Assembly: GCA_025201705.1 (NCBI GenBank)
Contig: MU616599.1
Location: 1-64,000, forward strand
Length of the DNA stretch: 64,000 nt
Origin: Dissophora ornata
Lineage: Eukaryota > Mortierellomycota > Mortierellomycetes > Mortierellales > Mortierellaceae
Direction of reading: 5' to 3'
In this document: one piece after another, positions 1 through 11,674 of the stretch
How the letters are laid out: every line of letters starts with the position of its first letter
How positions within the stretch are numbered: position 1 is the stretch's first letter
Notes under the pieces: model-generated
Databases searched by the model: none
The model's input: only the letters and a program-made list of their open reading frames with translations
What the model was told of the DNA's origin: nothing
Translations under genes and position numbers: made by a program

Positions 1-73
1 TTTTTCTTGCCGCAACTGTATTTTATTTTATCTTGCATCTGTTGTACATCACCGCACCGCAAATATTCATATC

Positions 74-2683
74 ATGGCCTCCGTCGCTGAGTTCTCGAGG
101 CAAGTCTCCCAACGGCTCCACTCGCCGACCGCGGCTCTCACAGGGGCCAACCTGTACAGACACACCGTCATGGTAAGTTCCCGCACCAACGCCAGAGAGG
201 GCTGGGCCCTCCCTCCCCCGCCGTGTCCTCCTTCCCACCCTGCCCTACCTTTTTTCATTTTCCTTTTGTACTCGCATTGTCTCGGACACGCACGCCCTGT
301 GTGATTTTTTTCTCGTTGTATCCCCCATGTGCACCATGCACGCGCACGTCGGTTCGAACACTGTGTGTTCGGCTGCATTGGCTGAAAGCATCGTGTGGAA
401 TCAAGAGGCGCGAGCAATGTGTGTTTTCCCTCCCCCCGCCCATTCCCGACCTACTCTCCTATATCGCATATTCGTCTAATCCATTCCCACCTTGCTCTCC
501 CTGCTCACTCTGCACCCTAATAGAACCCAACGACAGGAGACGAAAAGTTGATGCACATCCTCGCCTTTGTCGAGAAGCAGCGAGAACTCATCGCGCTCGA
601 GGAAGAGACACACCAAAGCACGACAGACAAGGGCCACCGGCGTAACACCCTCGGCACCAACAATCCAACAAAGTCTGATCTCACACTTGAGTTACACAGC
701 TCTCAAAAAGTATCTCCACACCACCGTCCCCTCCAACAACAAGAGCATCTCGAGGAACAACCACAACACAAACAACAGTTCCGTCTACAGGATCCTCCCG
801 CACTGGCCCACAAGCGCTCCAAACAAAACGCCCGGCAGCGAACACCGCCACTGCCACTGCCACCGCCACCAGCACCAGCACCAGTATCGGCATCGGCACC
901 AACGCTGTATCAACCACTGCACCATCCTAGCAAATCGCAGCGCCACATTAACTATGTGCCAGACGGCCTTGACCCGAGCATGGCTTTGCCACGCGCCCTA
1001 CCTCGGAGTAAGATCCATCAAAACAAACCCCTGTACCGTGATTCGTTTTACACGGGCATTGGCCAAGACAGCGACTGGCGCCAGCTAGAAGAGCTTGACC
1101 CAGAACTTCTGGCCCGCATCCATCTCCATGGTGATACATGTGATCTACAACATCAACAATCCCCTGCATCCCCCTCCTCACCTCTGGAGATCAATGAATA
1201 CAGTTCCAACTTGAAGAACGCTGACTGGCAGCAAGAGCGCCGTTTACAGCGGCAGCAGCAGCAAAGCATACACCGGCAGCTTCAGTGTGCCGATGATGAT
1301 GGCGACGACGACGAGTTTGGGGAAAAGATGGCGACAAGACATCATCGTCAGCACCCCATTTCGCCCGCACGACATTATCAACAACAATACCAGAAACAAC
1401 ATCAAGAGCAGCAACAACCACATTTACGGCAGCTCGCATCGCCAACCTTGACTTTTGTCGAAAAAGAAAAGAAAGCTCGCTTGTCCTCGAGATTCTCGTT
1501 CTTGACTCGTGGGCGTAAGGGGCAACATCAGCGGCACGAAAGTGTGCCGAATACTACCAAGGAAATTTGGTCCCCGAATCCCAACGGCGGTCATGCCAGG
1601 GTCCACTCTGTATCTGTTCGCCCCGGAAGCCAAGCAACGGCAGTTTTTGGTTCAGAAATGGAGCAAGGGCCAGGTGACGCTATCCAGCCGCGCTCCGGGA
1701 CGCCAACTTCCAAGCGCAAGAGCAATAGCCGAATGAAGCAAATGCTGAAGGACGTGTTTAGTATGTCGTCCAGGAGGAGGAATAGCCGCTCGCCAGAGAC
1801 TCCCTTCCGCGACATTTCCTTACCCTCTACTCATATCCGTTCCACTCAGACCCCTTCCCCTCAGCTACACCACCACCAGCAACATCTTGACCCATACTCT
1901 GCGGCTCTTGCGCAGCGTAAAGGATTAGTCACTCCGACATCGCGGCCTGGCACTTCCCAATCCTTCCATCTCAGTGACACATACCACAACAGCAACTATG
2001 GAAAGGGTGCCCGGAATCCCCGCGAGAGTCTTGTAGATCCAATCCAGCCGCAGGCATTCCAAAGGATAGAGCGAAGCGACCTTGACGACCTTCAGCTCGC
2101 AGACGTAGACCAAAACAGCATCCTGTGGTCTCCTTTTGTACAAACCTCGCTGACACCTCCTCCAGTGTCTCCCCTACGGCACTCAACGTCCTCACACCGG
2201 GTATTTGGTACCGGCTCTAGAGAGTACGAACCTGTTTTCATCTCTGCCGCTGCCACTGCGAATGAGCTAATAATGGACCCGGGCACCAACGAAGGAGGTA
2301 AAGTTCGGCCAAAAACTAGACCATCTTCGCAGTTGATGCCTATCCCTAAGGATCTAGTCGACAGTGGTTGCGATTCAATGGGTGGCCACGAACATTGTGC
2401 CACGGCTTCAAACGCCACGACCCTAAACCACAACCAGAGCAATGCTCTCGGCCACCAGCCGAACCCGAACCAAGCTCAGTTTCAGCAAAAGCAGCCCACA
2501 GTGTCATCATATGATCATGGTCGCGAAATAACCGTGTCGGCGTATGAGAATGGTCCTACGATCTTGTCGATGGCGCAGGTGCACAAGGTGGATTTGGAGG
2601 GCCTTGGACAGAGCCATCAGCACCACTCGCCTCCATATTCGCGTCATCTAAGCATGGTAGCGGTCGAATCTCCTTTTGCCTGA
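74..2683 (+). CDS. Long low-complexity protein with short ordered N-terminus, unknown function
   Basis: Two exons, 74-172 and 524-2683, join in phase 0 across a 351-base GTAAGT...TAG intron and give about 752 residues. Only the first 60 or so residues look ordered: they read as amphipathic helix across the splice junction and end in a Glu-rich stretch (FVEKQRELIALEEE). The rest is disordered, with Gln-, His-, Pro- and Ser-rich tracts, a Pro/Ala run near residue 120, and many basic Ser/Thr-Pro sites such as SMSSRRRNSRSPETP that would suit kinases. That pattern resembles a scaffold or signalling protein, but I do not recognise a family and assign no function. The window starts only 73 bases upstream, so an earlier exon cannot be excluded. 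Coding is well supported by the length of the open frame and the clean splice phase. Confidence 0.75.
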
Positions 2684-2786
2684 GCCTCAAAGACATTCGA
2701 TGACCAAAGATATTAGCATAGCTGAGATTTGGTCTGCAAAGTAAAGACTTCCCTCACAAGCAATGGCATGTGAGAGGCGTTATCCT

Positions 2787-2812
2787 AAAAAAAAAAAAAA
2801 AAAAAAAAAAAA
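2787..2812. repeat. Poly(A) homopolymer run
   Basis: An uninterrupted run of 26 A bases lies just past the stop codon of the upstream gene. It could be slippage-prone low-complexity sequence or a retroposition scar. No target-site duplication or retroelement body is visible beside it. Confidence 0.9.
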
Positions 2813-3115
2813 CTTGTGTTGCGACAATTTGCAGGGGGGTGTCAAGGGATTACACGATCAACAATGTGAACAGTATGTCGTTCGTGCTGTTTGGCGGAGC
2901 ACACCGCTTGGCCATTACGTCAGCTTGCAAGGCAGTGGAGCCATCGTAGCAGAGAGAGACAAAGGCTGTCACAATGCGTCCTGTTGAGTGCGGAGACACA
3001 ATTGCGAAAACGGTGGGACACAAATCGGTCCCATCAGAGACTACGAGACTTTGGCCGCAACAAAATACGAAATGTCAAGCAAAATAATGCAGTCACAGCC
3101 AAACAGTGGCCCTCC

Positions 3116-3123
3116 TATAAAAG
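3116..3123 (+). promoter_or_regulatory. Orphan TATA box
   Basis: TATAAAAG, flanked by GC-rich bases, lies on the plus strand between two convergent genes. The only downstream frame is 22 codons (3187-3255). It could drive a noncoding or antisense transcript across the aminotransferase 3' end. It could also be chance. Confidence 0.3.
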
Positions 3124-3362
3124 GGAGCCTCCCCCTCGACCCAGAGTTTGATTCCTTACATTCATCAATAGGACAACTATATCTGTATGAAGACCCTACG
3201 GGGCTTCAAACATTTATTTTTCAATGATGAAAGTTCTTTGAATTATTCAACTGAATGATTATAAAAAGGCTCCTGACTCAATATCCTATCTGATGAGTGA
3301 AAATCACTTCTCTTTTTACTCATACCAAAAAAAATATAAAACAAACTATTCCTCTTTTATCT

Positions 3363-5053
3363 CTAGTGGCTGCGCACGACGTCGTCCACCGCCTTCGCAA
3401 AGTACTGCACGTTCCCGGAATTGAGTCCTGCCATGGAGATGCGCCCATTGTCTGCGAGATAGACATGGTACTTCTCCTTCAGGACCTTCACTTGCGGCGT
3501 TGTCAGCCCCGTGAATGAAAACATGCCAATTTGGTCAACAATATGTTTCCACTTTCCAGGTGTGCCCAGCCGGGTCAATTCATCATACAGCGCCTTCCGC
3601 ATGTCAATGATCCGATTGGCCATCGTCGCCAGGTTCTTCTCCCACTCGGCATAAAGCGTCTCGTCATTCAGGACCACGCTCACAATCCTGGATCCATACG
3701 CAGGCGGATTCGAAATAACAGCGCGCTGGGCCTTGGCTATTTGGGACTCAATCTTGTTCTTAACCTCGGGCGTCTTGGCAACAATGGTCAAGTTGCCAGC
3801 TCGTTCCGAATACAGACCAAAGTTCTTAGAGAACGACTGGGCAACAAATAACTCGAACCCACGTTCAACAAAGTATCGGACAGAGTACGCATCCTTGTCA
3901 AGACTGCCCGATGCAAAGCCTTGGTATGCACAGTCAAAAAATGTAAAATGGCCCTTGGCTTCCATGACATCCGCAATCTGCCTCCATTGCTCGGGTGTTG
4001 GGTCGACTCCAGTGGGGTTATGTGCACAAGGATGGAGCAGAAAGATGGAGCCGTTGGCTGCTGACTGCATGGTGCCAAGCATTCCTTTGAGGTCGAGGCC
4101 TCTAGTGGCAGGATCCCAGTAGGGATATTCAAGAACAGGAATGCCGACGCCCTCAAAAATCGCGCGGTGGTTTGCTGATTAAAGGAAGTAATCGGTGCAA
4201 TTGGTGAAGAAATGATAATGAGTACAAAACTGCTAAACACTTTATCCAGCCTTCTTTTTTCGGTTTATGATTGAGCCGCACTACATAAAGTGAAATGCTG
4301 AAAAAAGCACATGATGGTCGCACATGGGAAAGTACGGAAAGCAAAAAGAGACAGAGACGGATCACTTACCCCAGGTGGGCTTGGAGATGTAACATGCTGC
4401 TCCCTTGACAGGGTAGTGCTTGGAGAGAAAGTGAGCTCCTGTATAGACAGCCCCTGTTCCAGAGATGCATTGTACAGAACCGACACGGCCCTCAGCCAGA
4501 GCCTTTGATTTCGCGCCGAGGATCAACTTTGATGACGCCTTTCGGAAAGCCTCCAGTCCAAGAATTGGGAGATATTCATGGTCCAAGTTTTCGTCATCGA
4601 CAAGGATGTGGTCTACCTGCAAGGACATTTCAATGAAAAGTTTAGAAATATTATCGCAGAGCGTGGCGTCAGTCATCGGGCGCTTTACGGTACCGTGGGA
4701 GCTGAAATAACCGAGAGATTGTTCAACCACATCCATTACCTTCTTGACAACTGGCAAAACCCATGGTTTGCCCTCCTCTGTGCGGTATGCACCCACACCA
4801 AGGTTGACCTTCTTATCAGACGTGTCCGCTTTATAGGAGGCGGTCAGAGCGAAGATGACATCGGCAGGCGCAGCCTTCACGTTTTCAAAGACGGACGCTG
4901 AAAATAGTAGCAGTAATCAGTAATCGGGTAGCGTCTAGCGTCGGAATTCCTTCCGCAGGGTTCGCCTTTTTAATTACCTGAGCTGTTGCTGCTTGCGATA
5001 TGATTGCTGATCTGCTGTAGACGAATGGCTGGGGCTGTGTGACTGAATGACAT
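3363..5053 (-). CDS. AAT2: Aspartate aminotransferase, cytosolic type
   Basis: PLP-dependent transfer of the amino group between aspartate and 2-oxoglutarate, central to nitrogen metabolism and the malate-aspartate shuttle. Four exons on the minus strand (5053-4978, 4897-4740, 4616-4370, 4174-3363) give 430 residues, the usual family length. Visible landmarks are the N-terminal NLGVGAYR motif, PTWANH after the third intron, HPCAHNPTGVDPT, and the PLP lysine in QSFSKNFGLYSERAGN. SFSKNFGLY is typical of the cytosolic isoenzyme rather than the mitochondrial SYAKNMGLY form. The roughly 25 residues before SVFENV could still act as a weak presequence. No C-terminal peroxisomal signal is present (ends RSH). 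The 123-base second intron is a multiple of three with no in-frame stop, so its retention would insert 41 residues. Start chosen at the first ATG of the open frame. Confidence 0.95.
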
Positions 5054-6328
5054 TTTGGCTTGGGGGTGAAAGGATGGATCAGGGAAAAGAAGTGGGACGA
5101 GCGAGGGGTTATTGAGGAGCAAAAAAGGAGTGTTTAGATAAGCCTCAATGGCCAAAGTATACAGGTGCACAAGGAGGATTTGATTCGTCCAGGTGCTCAC
5201 TTTGGACAGCCATGTCCTCCACGCGAGAGCTACAAAAACATTGCCTGCTCCTCTATTGATTTAGGGCGTCTTTTATTCAGCCGGGATATAGCGCCACGGT
5301 ATTGCGACAGGGACTTTATAATCTTTGCAGCGTTGCTCAGAGATGGACAATCACCGCCGCCAAAAAGCCGATGGAACGCGCCTGCAATGCCACACTGATG
5401 AGGATATCCCTCTCCTAGAAACGATGTAATGCTCCGTGTTTCCCACGCCGAGTGCCTTTCTATGCCGATTTGGCAGGGCGCTATCGAGGATGCCGGCCTC
5501 AACCTGCCCATCACGGATGTCACTCCGGCAAAAAGAGCGCGAGAACCTTGATAATCACTGTCGCTTGTCGCCAACTGTGATGGGAAGTGTCAACATCGCA
5601 GAAACTATATTCATGAGTCCTAAGAGCAGGGATCATATTTTTTTTTAGTGAGATGGGGAGCTGTTAGACTGTCAGAGAAGCGAAGAGGTGAAGGGTCAAT
5701 GCGACACCCTGTCGAGTTCTTGGAGCCGCCCCTTCAAAAATCTCTCTTTCAATCCTGCAAGAAAGGGTCAAAGATTAAATCGCGAACGAGCTAATGAAAG
5801 TGGTAATTGCGGCTAATGGCTCGCACTATCGTCACCTGGGCACGTCCACCGAAGATCGAGAATATGAGCCAGCTCCTCGCTATTGATGATCTGCCAGCGG
5901 GAACAACCAATCTAGTACTGTGCAGAGCTTGGCGACTCAGGGTAACTGAAGCCCATGGCTCACTCATCATGAGTGACCTCATCTAGAGTAGCATATTTGG
6001 CACCGTTCACATTCACTACACGCACTATATTGTGCAAAATGGACCTGTCAGGAGACAATAATGTGTGGCCAGTACAAAACGAGATGCCCTGCAGGGCGGC
6101 CAGGACAATGAAAAGAAATAGCAGGTGCATCGCTTTTGTGGTTGGCAAGCGACGGCACCGCACATCGGATAGCAGATTCAGGAGTTTGTTTCCTGCATTG
6201 TACCCCGCCTGGAGGGTATGGCACATTCTCCTCCTCTTGGATATATAAGAGCAAACGCTTTCTTGCGATCCTTCCTCGCTCCTCTCTCCATTCTTCCTCT
6301 GCCTCTTTAAACTGTGATCAACGATAAT
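5054..6328. other. Divergent promoter region between AAT and amino acid transporter
   Basis: About 1.3 kb separates the start codons of two divergent genes. A TATA box serves the plus-strand gene at 6242-6249. On the minus strand there are open frames of unclear status: 5230-5574 (about 114 codons, no family recognised) and a 56-codon frame at 5960-6130 that begins with a signal-peptide-like segment. Neither is supported well enough to call a gene. Confidence 0.5.
6242..6249 (+). promoter_or_regulatory. TATA box of the amino acid transporter gene
   Basis: TATATAAG lies 80 bases before the ATG at 6329 and is followed by a pyrimidine-rich leader, the usual arrangement for a TATA-driven fungal promoter. 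The assignment rests on consensus and spacing only. Confidence 0.6.
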
Positions 6329-8304
6329 ATGAGTGGACGTGAACTCGCACACCAACTTCCTCGTAATGAATCCCATCTGACAATACCAGAGATGCCGTCT
6401 CTGGTCTACTTGAGCCCATCCTCAAGTCTGGACAAAAACTTTGCGTTTCAACTGAATCAGGGACAAGAACAGGATCAACAGCAGCAGCGAGAGCGCCCGT
6501 CATTTCTTCCACACAGAAGTAACAATAGCTCATCCTCCACTCCGGGTTCCAGGGCAACATCGCGTTCCCGTCCATCCAAGCCTAGTTCCCTGTCCAATTC
6601 TCGCCCAGTGTCGTGGTTGATTCACGCCAATTCTGAATACACGTCTCTGTATGAAAACCATGGAGGTTCCCGCTCTCGGGGATCTTCATTTGTTGGCGAA
6701 GACGGTATCTCGGCGGCAGAGAAGGGTTCTCGCGGCAGGTTCTCGCGTAAGTCTTCATATGTTACGGGTAACCCCAGTGTATATTCAAACGAGAAGCAGA
6801 CAGCAGACCCCGCGAGACCGGGTATGGTCCCGCGCACTTCACATGCAGGCACATTTATTCGCGATAACAACAGCAGCGGCGGATCGAGCGATGGCGAATC
6901 TAGTCGAAGAAATGTTTCCGCACTCAAGGCTAGTTTTTTGCTTGGAAAAGCATTCGTTGGCACAGGTGTTCTTTTCCTTCCTAAGGCCTTTATGAATGGA
7001 GGTGAGTGCCAGACATGGGGTTTAATCATATCGCCGTTATAATATATTATGCTAAAATTTACAACCAGGTCTTTTGTTCTCGTGTTTGATGCTGGCCGCG
7101 GTGGCATTCATCTGCTGCATCGCCTGCCTACTACTGGTCAAAGTCCGACTGATCATTCGAGAGAGCTTCCAGGACATAGGAATGGTTCTCTATGGAAAGT
7201 ACATGCGACTCACTGTTCTGTTGGCTGTCGCGCTCTCACAGATCGGATTCGTCTGCGCATACATGATATTTGTGTCCCAGAACATCCACGCGGTCGTACA
7301 AACCTTCACCAGGTGCACGTTCCATGACATCCAGGAGAAATTTTACATCCTCACCCCCCTTGTGGTCCTGATTCCTCTGGTTTTGATCCGTCGTATGGCT
7401 ATCCTGTCGCTACCCTGTATGTTTGCCAACATATTTATCATTTTTGGGCTCGTCTACCTTTGGTACTACTCAATCAACAACTTGGCTCACCACGGGACTG
7501 GACCTAATATTGCGCTGTTTAACAGTGAGAGTTTCGCCCTCTTTATCGGCACTGCAGTGTTTTCATTTGAAGGCGTTTCTCTGAGTAAGATTTCAGGGAA
7601 GGTTTTTTGTTTGGCTTTGCATTTCATAACAAAGGATATCGTCCTTGACCTGACCGTTGAATGCCGCTTATCTTCCCATGCCAACAGTTATCCCTATCAC
7701 AGAGTCCATGGCCGAACCCGAAAAATTCCCTCGAGTGCTTGCTGTGACCATGACTATTGTTACTATTATCTTTGGAAGTGTCGGTGCGCTCTGTTATTTG
7801 AGCTTTGGTAGTCAGATCCAGACGATCGTACTATTGAATTTGCCCATCAAAGATGGCATCACTATCACCGTCGAGGTCCTGTACTCTTGCACCATCATCC
7901 TCTCAATCCCACTCATGCTGTCGCCGGCGTCACGCATTATCGAGCATGGGATCTTTGGTGACAGGTCCGGTGGTCACCACTTCAAGGTCAAGATGCAGAA
8001 GAATGTTCTCCGCACAATCTTGATTTGCTGCTGTGCTTTGCTTTCTTTTGCAATCGGAGGCCCCAACCTCGACAAATTTGTATCCTTTGTGGGTAGCGTC
8101 GCGTGCATGCCTCTTTGCTTCATCTTTCCTGCCATGTTCCACTACAAGGCATGTGCAGAGTCAACGAAGGCCAAGGTGCTAGACATTTTACTCGGAGTTT
8201 TTGGTGTTGCTGCCATGGCGTTTACGATTTACATCACTATCCAAAGTTGGGTCGTACCTGGGGTCCCTGAAGTCCCTCTGGATCGGTGTTCCGCTTTTGC
8301 GTAA
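6329..8304 (+). CDS. Vacuolar amino acid transporter, AVT/AAAP family
   Basis: Proton-coupled amino acid transporter of the AAAP superfamily, probably at the vacuolar membrane and exporting amino acids like yeast Avt3/Avt4. Exons 6329-7001, 7069-7584 and 7688-8304 give 601 residues. The first 195 or so residues are a disordered Ser/Arg-rich cytosolic tail, as in Avt3/Avt4. The transport domain opens with LKASFLLGKAFVGTGVLFLPKAF, the family's first transmembrane signature, followed by about ten more hydrophobic segments. VFSFEGVSL joined to IIPITESM across the second intron matches the conserved internal motif. I used the ATG at 6329, because the slightly longer open frame would need a GTG start. 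Subfamily (AVT3/4 rather than AVT1) is inferred from the long hydrophilic N-terminus. Confidence 0.93.
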
Positions 8305-8502
8305 ACGCAGAAGATGCACCTTGTCGTATATTACAATACTCCTAAAAAATAAAACTATGGACGCGTCCAAGCATGTCAGTGAGGTCTACGCGATAGTAAA
8401 CAGCGGTCACAGTAAGCCACTGTTCCTTCGGCGAAGTGCTCATGAGGGACGGAAAGATCAGCTTCGATGCTACTTGCATTCGCCTTTGGCCATTCATCCA
8501 AT

Positions 8503-9414
8503 ATGTCTGCATCCAGGAATATTCTCCTCCGAAACGTCCTCTCAGCCACGCCCGGAAAGGCCTTTGCCCGCCAGCAAGTCCCCGCTGTCGCACGCTATTT
8601 CTCGCTCTTCGCTAAGAACAATACGTTCAGAGGAGTTGTCAGCAGCAGGGATCAGAGGCAGGGCTTCGCAACCTCGTCGCCCTTTGCTGATTTCTCAAAG
8701 ACAGATGACCCACTCGACAAGGCTCAGCAGTACATGGATGAGGGCGTCTCTTTTCAGAGCAACAACATGCTGCCCCTGGCTATGAGTTCCTTCCAGAAGA
8801 GTATCAACGTGCGACCCACAGGTAATGGACTGGCAAAAACTCAGCGCCTTTGATTGCACTTCCAGCCGAGTTTGTTATTGATGACATATGTGTCTCTTTC
8901 TCACAAACAGCGGCTGCATATTACAACATGGGTGTGTGCTACTTCCAGCTGGGCGACTTTCAGTCATCGATCAATTCTTTTCAAGAATCGCTGAAGCTCT
9001 CACCTCATCACGCAGACGTCCACACTAACATTGCAAGCGCGCATATTAAGCTGAATGGAAACATGAAAGAGGCACAGAACCATCTGCAAGCTGCAGTCAA
9101 CATTGCGCCCCAGGATGCAGAAATTCAAGTAAGGAAACATCACATTTTGATACCTCTGTATCGCTTGGGCGACCAAGGCAATGTTATCGCGTTTTCGTCT
9201 ATTCATTCCACTCATTTTTTTTTGGTTGGTCTTCTAGTTCAATCTGGCTGTGATTAGCGAGCAGAATGGTGACCTTGATGGCGCTATCAATGCCTACCAG
9301 GCGGCAGTGGATCAGGGCCTGACGGATGCCTCAATGAACTTGAGGAATGTCAAGACTAAGAAGTTCGCAAAGATGGCCAGGGAGGCGGAATTCAACGATT
9401 CTAAGAGCGAGTAG
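8503..9414 (+). CDS. Mitochondrial TPR-repeat protein
   Basis: Exons 8503-8821, 8911-9128 and 9238-9414 give 237 residues. The N-terminus (MSASRNILLRNVLSATPGKAF and on to residue 45) is rich in Arg, Ser and Ala with no acidic residues, a typical matrix presequence, followed by the cleavage-like segment RQGFATSS. The rest is tandem tetratricopeptide helices, for example AYYNMGVCYFQLGDFQSSIN, HADVHTNIASAHIKLN and FNLAVISEQNGDLDGAIN, so the protein probably mediates protein-protein contacts in mitochondria. A longer start at ATG 8467 is in frame and would add 12 residues (MLLAFAFGHSSN). I prefer 8503 because it gives the cleaner presequence. I cannot name an orthologue. It converges with the protease gene, stop codons 99 bases apart. 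Confidence 0.85.
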
Positions 9415-9513
9415 ACCACTGAATATATGTATTGAAGTATTGTACAAAGCAATTGGTGTGCCTAGAAAGAAAGAAGTGCTACGTGTGTAAACTTGTTGGA
9501 AAGCAGAGTCGCC

Positions 9514-11674
9514 TTAATCTGTTCCCTCTAGGTCTAGCCTCTGCCAGATCCTGTCAAAGAGAATGGACATTCGCTCAAACATGTCTGGTGTCAACTCTAG
9601 AGTCTCTCCGGGGTGACGAGAACCATGCCTAGAGACGGGCACTTCCTCCTTGGGCACGAAATATGGCTTTTCTAGACTAGGGAAGCCTAGTGGTCCAACC
9701 AATTCCTCCACCGGAGCTCTTTCTCTATTGTCCCCCTGTTGCTCTCTGGTTTCGCGCCTCGCAACCTCAAGGCTATAACCATCCATGAATTTTGTGCCGG
9801 AGCCCTCGGGGTCCAGATAAGTCGCTAGACGATTCTTGATTTTTGGAGGCGTCGTGAATGACGCGTGGATTGCCCCGTAGACGTCATATCCATTGGTGTT
9901 CCAGCAGCTAGCAGATCCTCCGTGCAACTGACCAACGATCCTTTTGTCAGCATCAAACAACGGGGATCCGCTCGAACCTGGCTCGGTTGTACCCCGGTCC
10001 CAGCGAGGAATCTGCCAATGATAGAATTCATGGAGTTCACATTCGTTCCAGCAAGTTTTAGGAAGGGTACCGTTGTAAAAAAACGAAATCTTTTTCGAAT
10101 CTCCAGAGGGGTGGTGAATGCCAACGATAGGAATACGACTCGTAGAGGGATCCTCTGGTTCAGGATCAGTGGAGGGATCGTCTGTGTGACCCATGGGGCT
10201 CTTATGACTACTGCGAGAATTCCTCCAATGACTTGAGGGACCCTGCTCCGTCTCTCGTGGTCGACTGGAAGGCGCTTTGGGCAAGGCAGACCAGCCAGAA
10301 AGGTAGAGATTGTAGGCATCTGGGATGGGCTCAACGATCTCATAGAGTGTGAAGTCACTTGGGGCATAATTTGCGAGCTTTACTAAGCCCATGGCTGTGT
10401 CGTGTTCATTCACGACCTCGGAGTTGGGCCCACACTGGATCTTTTCATGATTAAACATGACGACATGCGCACTCGTATCAGCAAAACCTGCGCAATGGTT
10501 GGCCTGAATGGAGTTTTTGAACGAACACGGGAGGAGGATGTGAGTTACTTGATGACATGTCTGCAGCGAAAGGAAAAAACGAAATACCAAGGGTACGTAC
10601 CGTCAAGAACAGTTGCCGGCCGTCTTGCCGTGCATTATTAACCATAGCACCTGAGCAATATTTCTGGTTGTAGTCTGTAAGGATCACGCCAACACTTCGG
10701 CTCTGGTCCTGATATTCGTACTGGTGGCAGGCGACATCTACGTTGCATTTGCCGGACATGGCTCGGACTGGAGGCATCTCGTCATCGCCTTCAACATTCC
10801 ATGCTCCCAGGATGTTTGCGCTGGATTGGTCCTTGAAGCCAGTTCGTGTTTTGCGCCTAGGTACGATGGATCCATCCTGTCGACGACTGCCCTTCGCAGT
10901 CAAGTCCGACGACGAGGCGAGAAGCGTGGGCTTGTACCCGTGCACAACATGACTTAATTGGATTCTTGGGATCATACCTCGTTGCAGGGCATTTCTCGTA
11001 GTGTAGTACTCCAACAGGATTCGGTCCCCAGCAATGGGAGCTGTTGCAAAGACTCCATCGGGCTTGTTGTTGATTTCGGCAGTAAAGGCACCCAGGATGT
11101 GCCGCTTGCCAGAAACGTAGAATTCAGCGCCGGGAACGAGGTACAAATCGGAAAAGATCAGATTCAGCGACAGCGCAGACTTTGAGTGGATCTCAAGCTG
11201 CCAAACCAGTACATCCTCCTCATCTTCTCGGGGGTCCATGAAGCGCTGGTGTCGCAAAGACTTGGATGGGATCCAGCGGCCCTTTGAGAATGTAGATTCA
11301 TTGTCGAAAGATCCGACAGAAATCGCCTTGCCAAATTGATATGCACCGTCAGGTTCTTGGCCTTGTTCGACTAGCTGCCTACGAGACATCTCTTCCTCAT
11401 TCAGAAGCTGAGCGTTGTCAAGATGTGGGAGTCGTAGTGTAGGAGGAGGCCCCTGCATCTTGTTGCTATCTACGAATCCATCGTATTCGGCGCCAGTGTG
11501 ATGGTCGAGAGTGTGAAGAGGAATATCTCGGTAGAGGGATCCTGCAAAGTTGGCGGGGAACCTTCCTGGGACAGAAACTTGAGCGCTAACAAGGCTCGAG
11601 TGCCCTGGGCCGCTGTTTTTTGATGCCAGCAAGAAGAGCGCTGTAGAAAGGAGGAGCACGGAGGGGAGACGCAT
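9514..11674 (-). CDS. Secreted trypsin-fold serine protease, lysyl-endopeptidase type
   Basis: Two exons (11674-10601 and 10503-9514) give 687 residues, with a signal peptide at 1-31 ending near SLVSA. Residues about 150-270 form a pro-domain of the kind seen before bacterial lysyl endopeptidases and ArgC-like proteases (WQLEIHSKSALSLNL, LGAFTAEINN, PIAGDRILLEYY). The S1 domain follows: the catalytic His sits in LTANHC, built exactly at the splice junction (residue about 361), Asp in SDFTLYEI (about 408) and Ser in TTEPGSSGSPLFD (about 536). Several Cys residues fit disulphides. A disordered insertion of about 45 residues separates the Asp and Ser regions, and a tail of about 90 residues follows the domain. 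The longer open frame starts with GTG, so I used ATG 11674. Cleavage after Lys or Arg is inferred from the family. Acquisition from bacteria is possible but untested. Confidence 0.9.

Larger units (their letters stand above)
2684..3362. other. Convergent 3' intergenic region
   Basis: This stretch separates two genes that point towards each other and should hold both 3' untranslated regions. It contains a 26-base A run and, at 3116-3123 on the plus strand, a consensus TATAAAAG box with no convincing gene behind it. I see no reading frame with protein-like composition. Confidence 0.6.

Noticed and set aside
349..360. GGTTCGAACAC, resembling a tRNA B box
   Set aside because: The conserved CC after the motif is missing, there is no A box at the right distance, and it lies in an intron.
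5230..5574. 114-codon minus-strand frame in the AAT/AVT promoter
   Set aside because: The composition is plausible but no family, promoter or splice partner was found. A frame of this length is expected by chance in 1.3 kb at this base composition.
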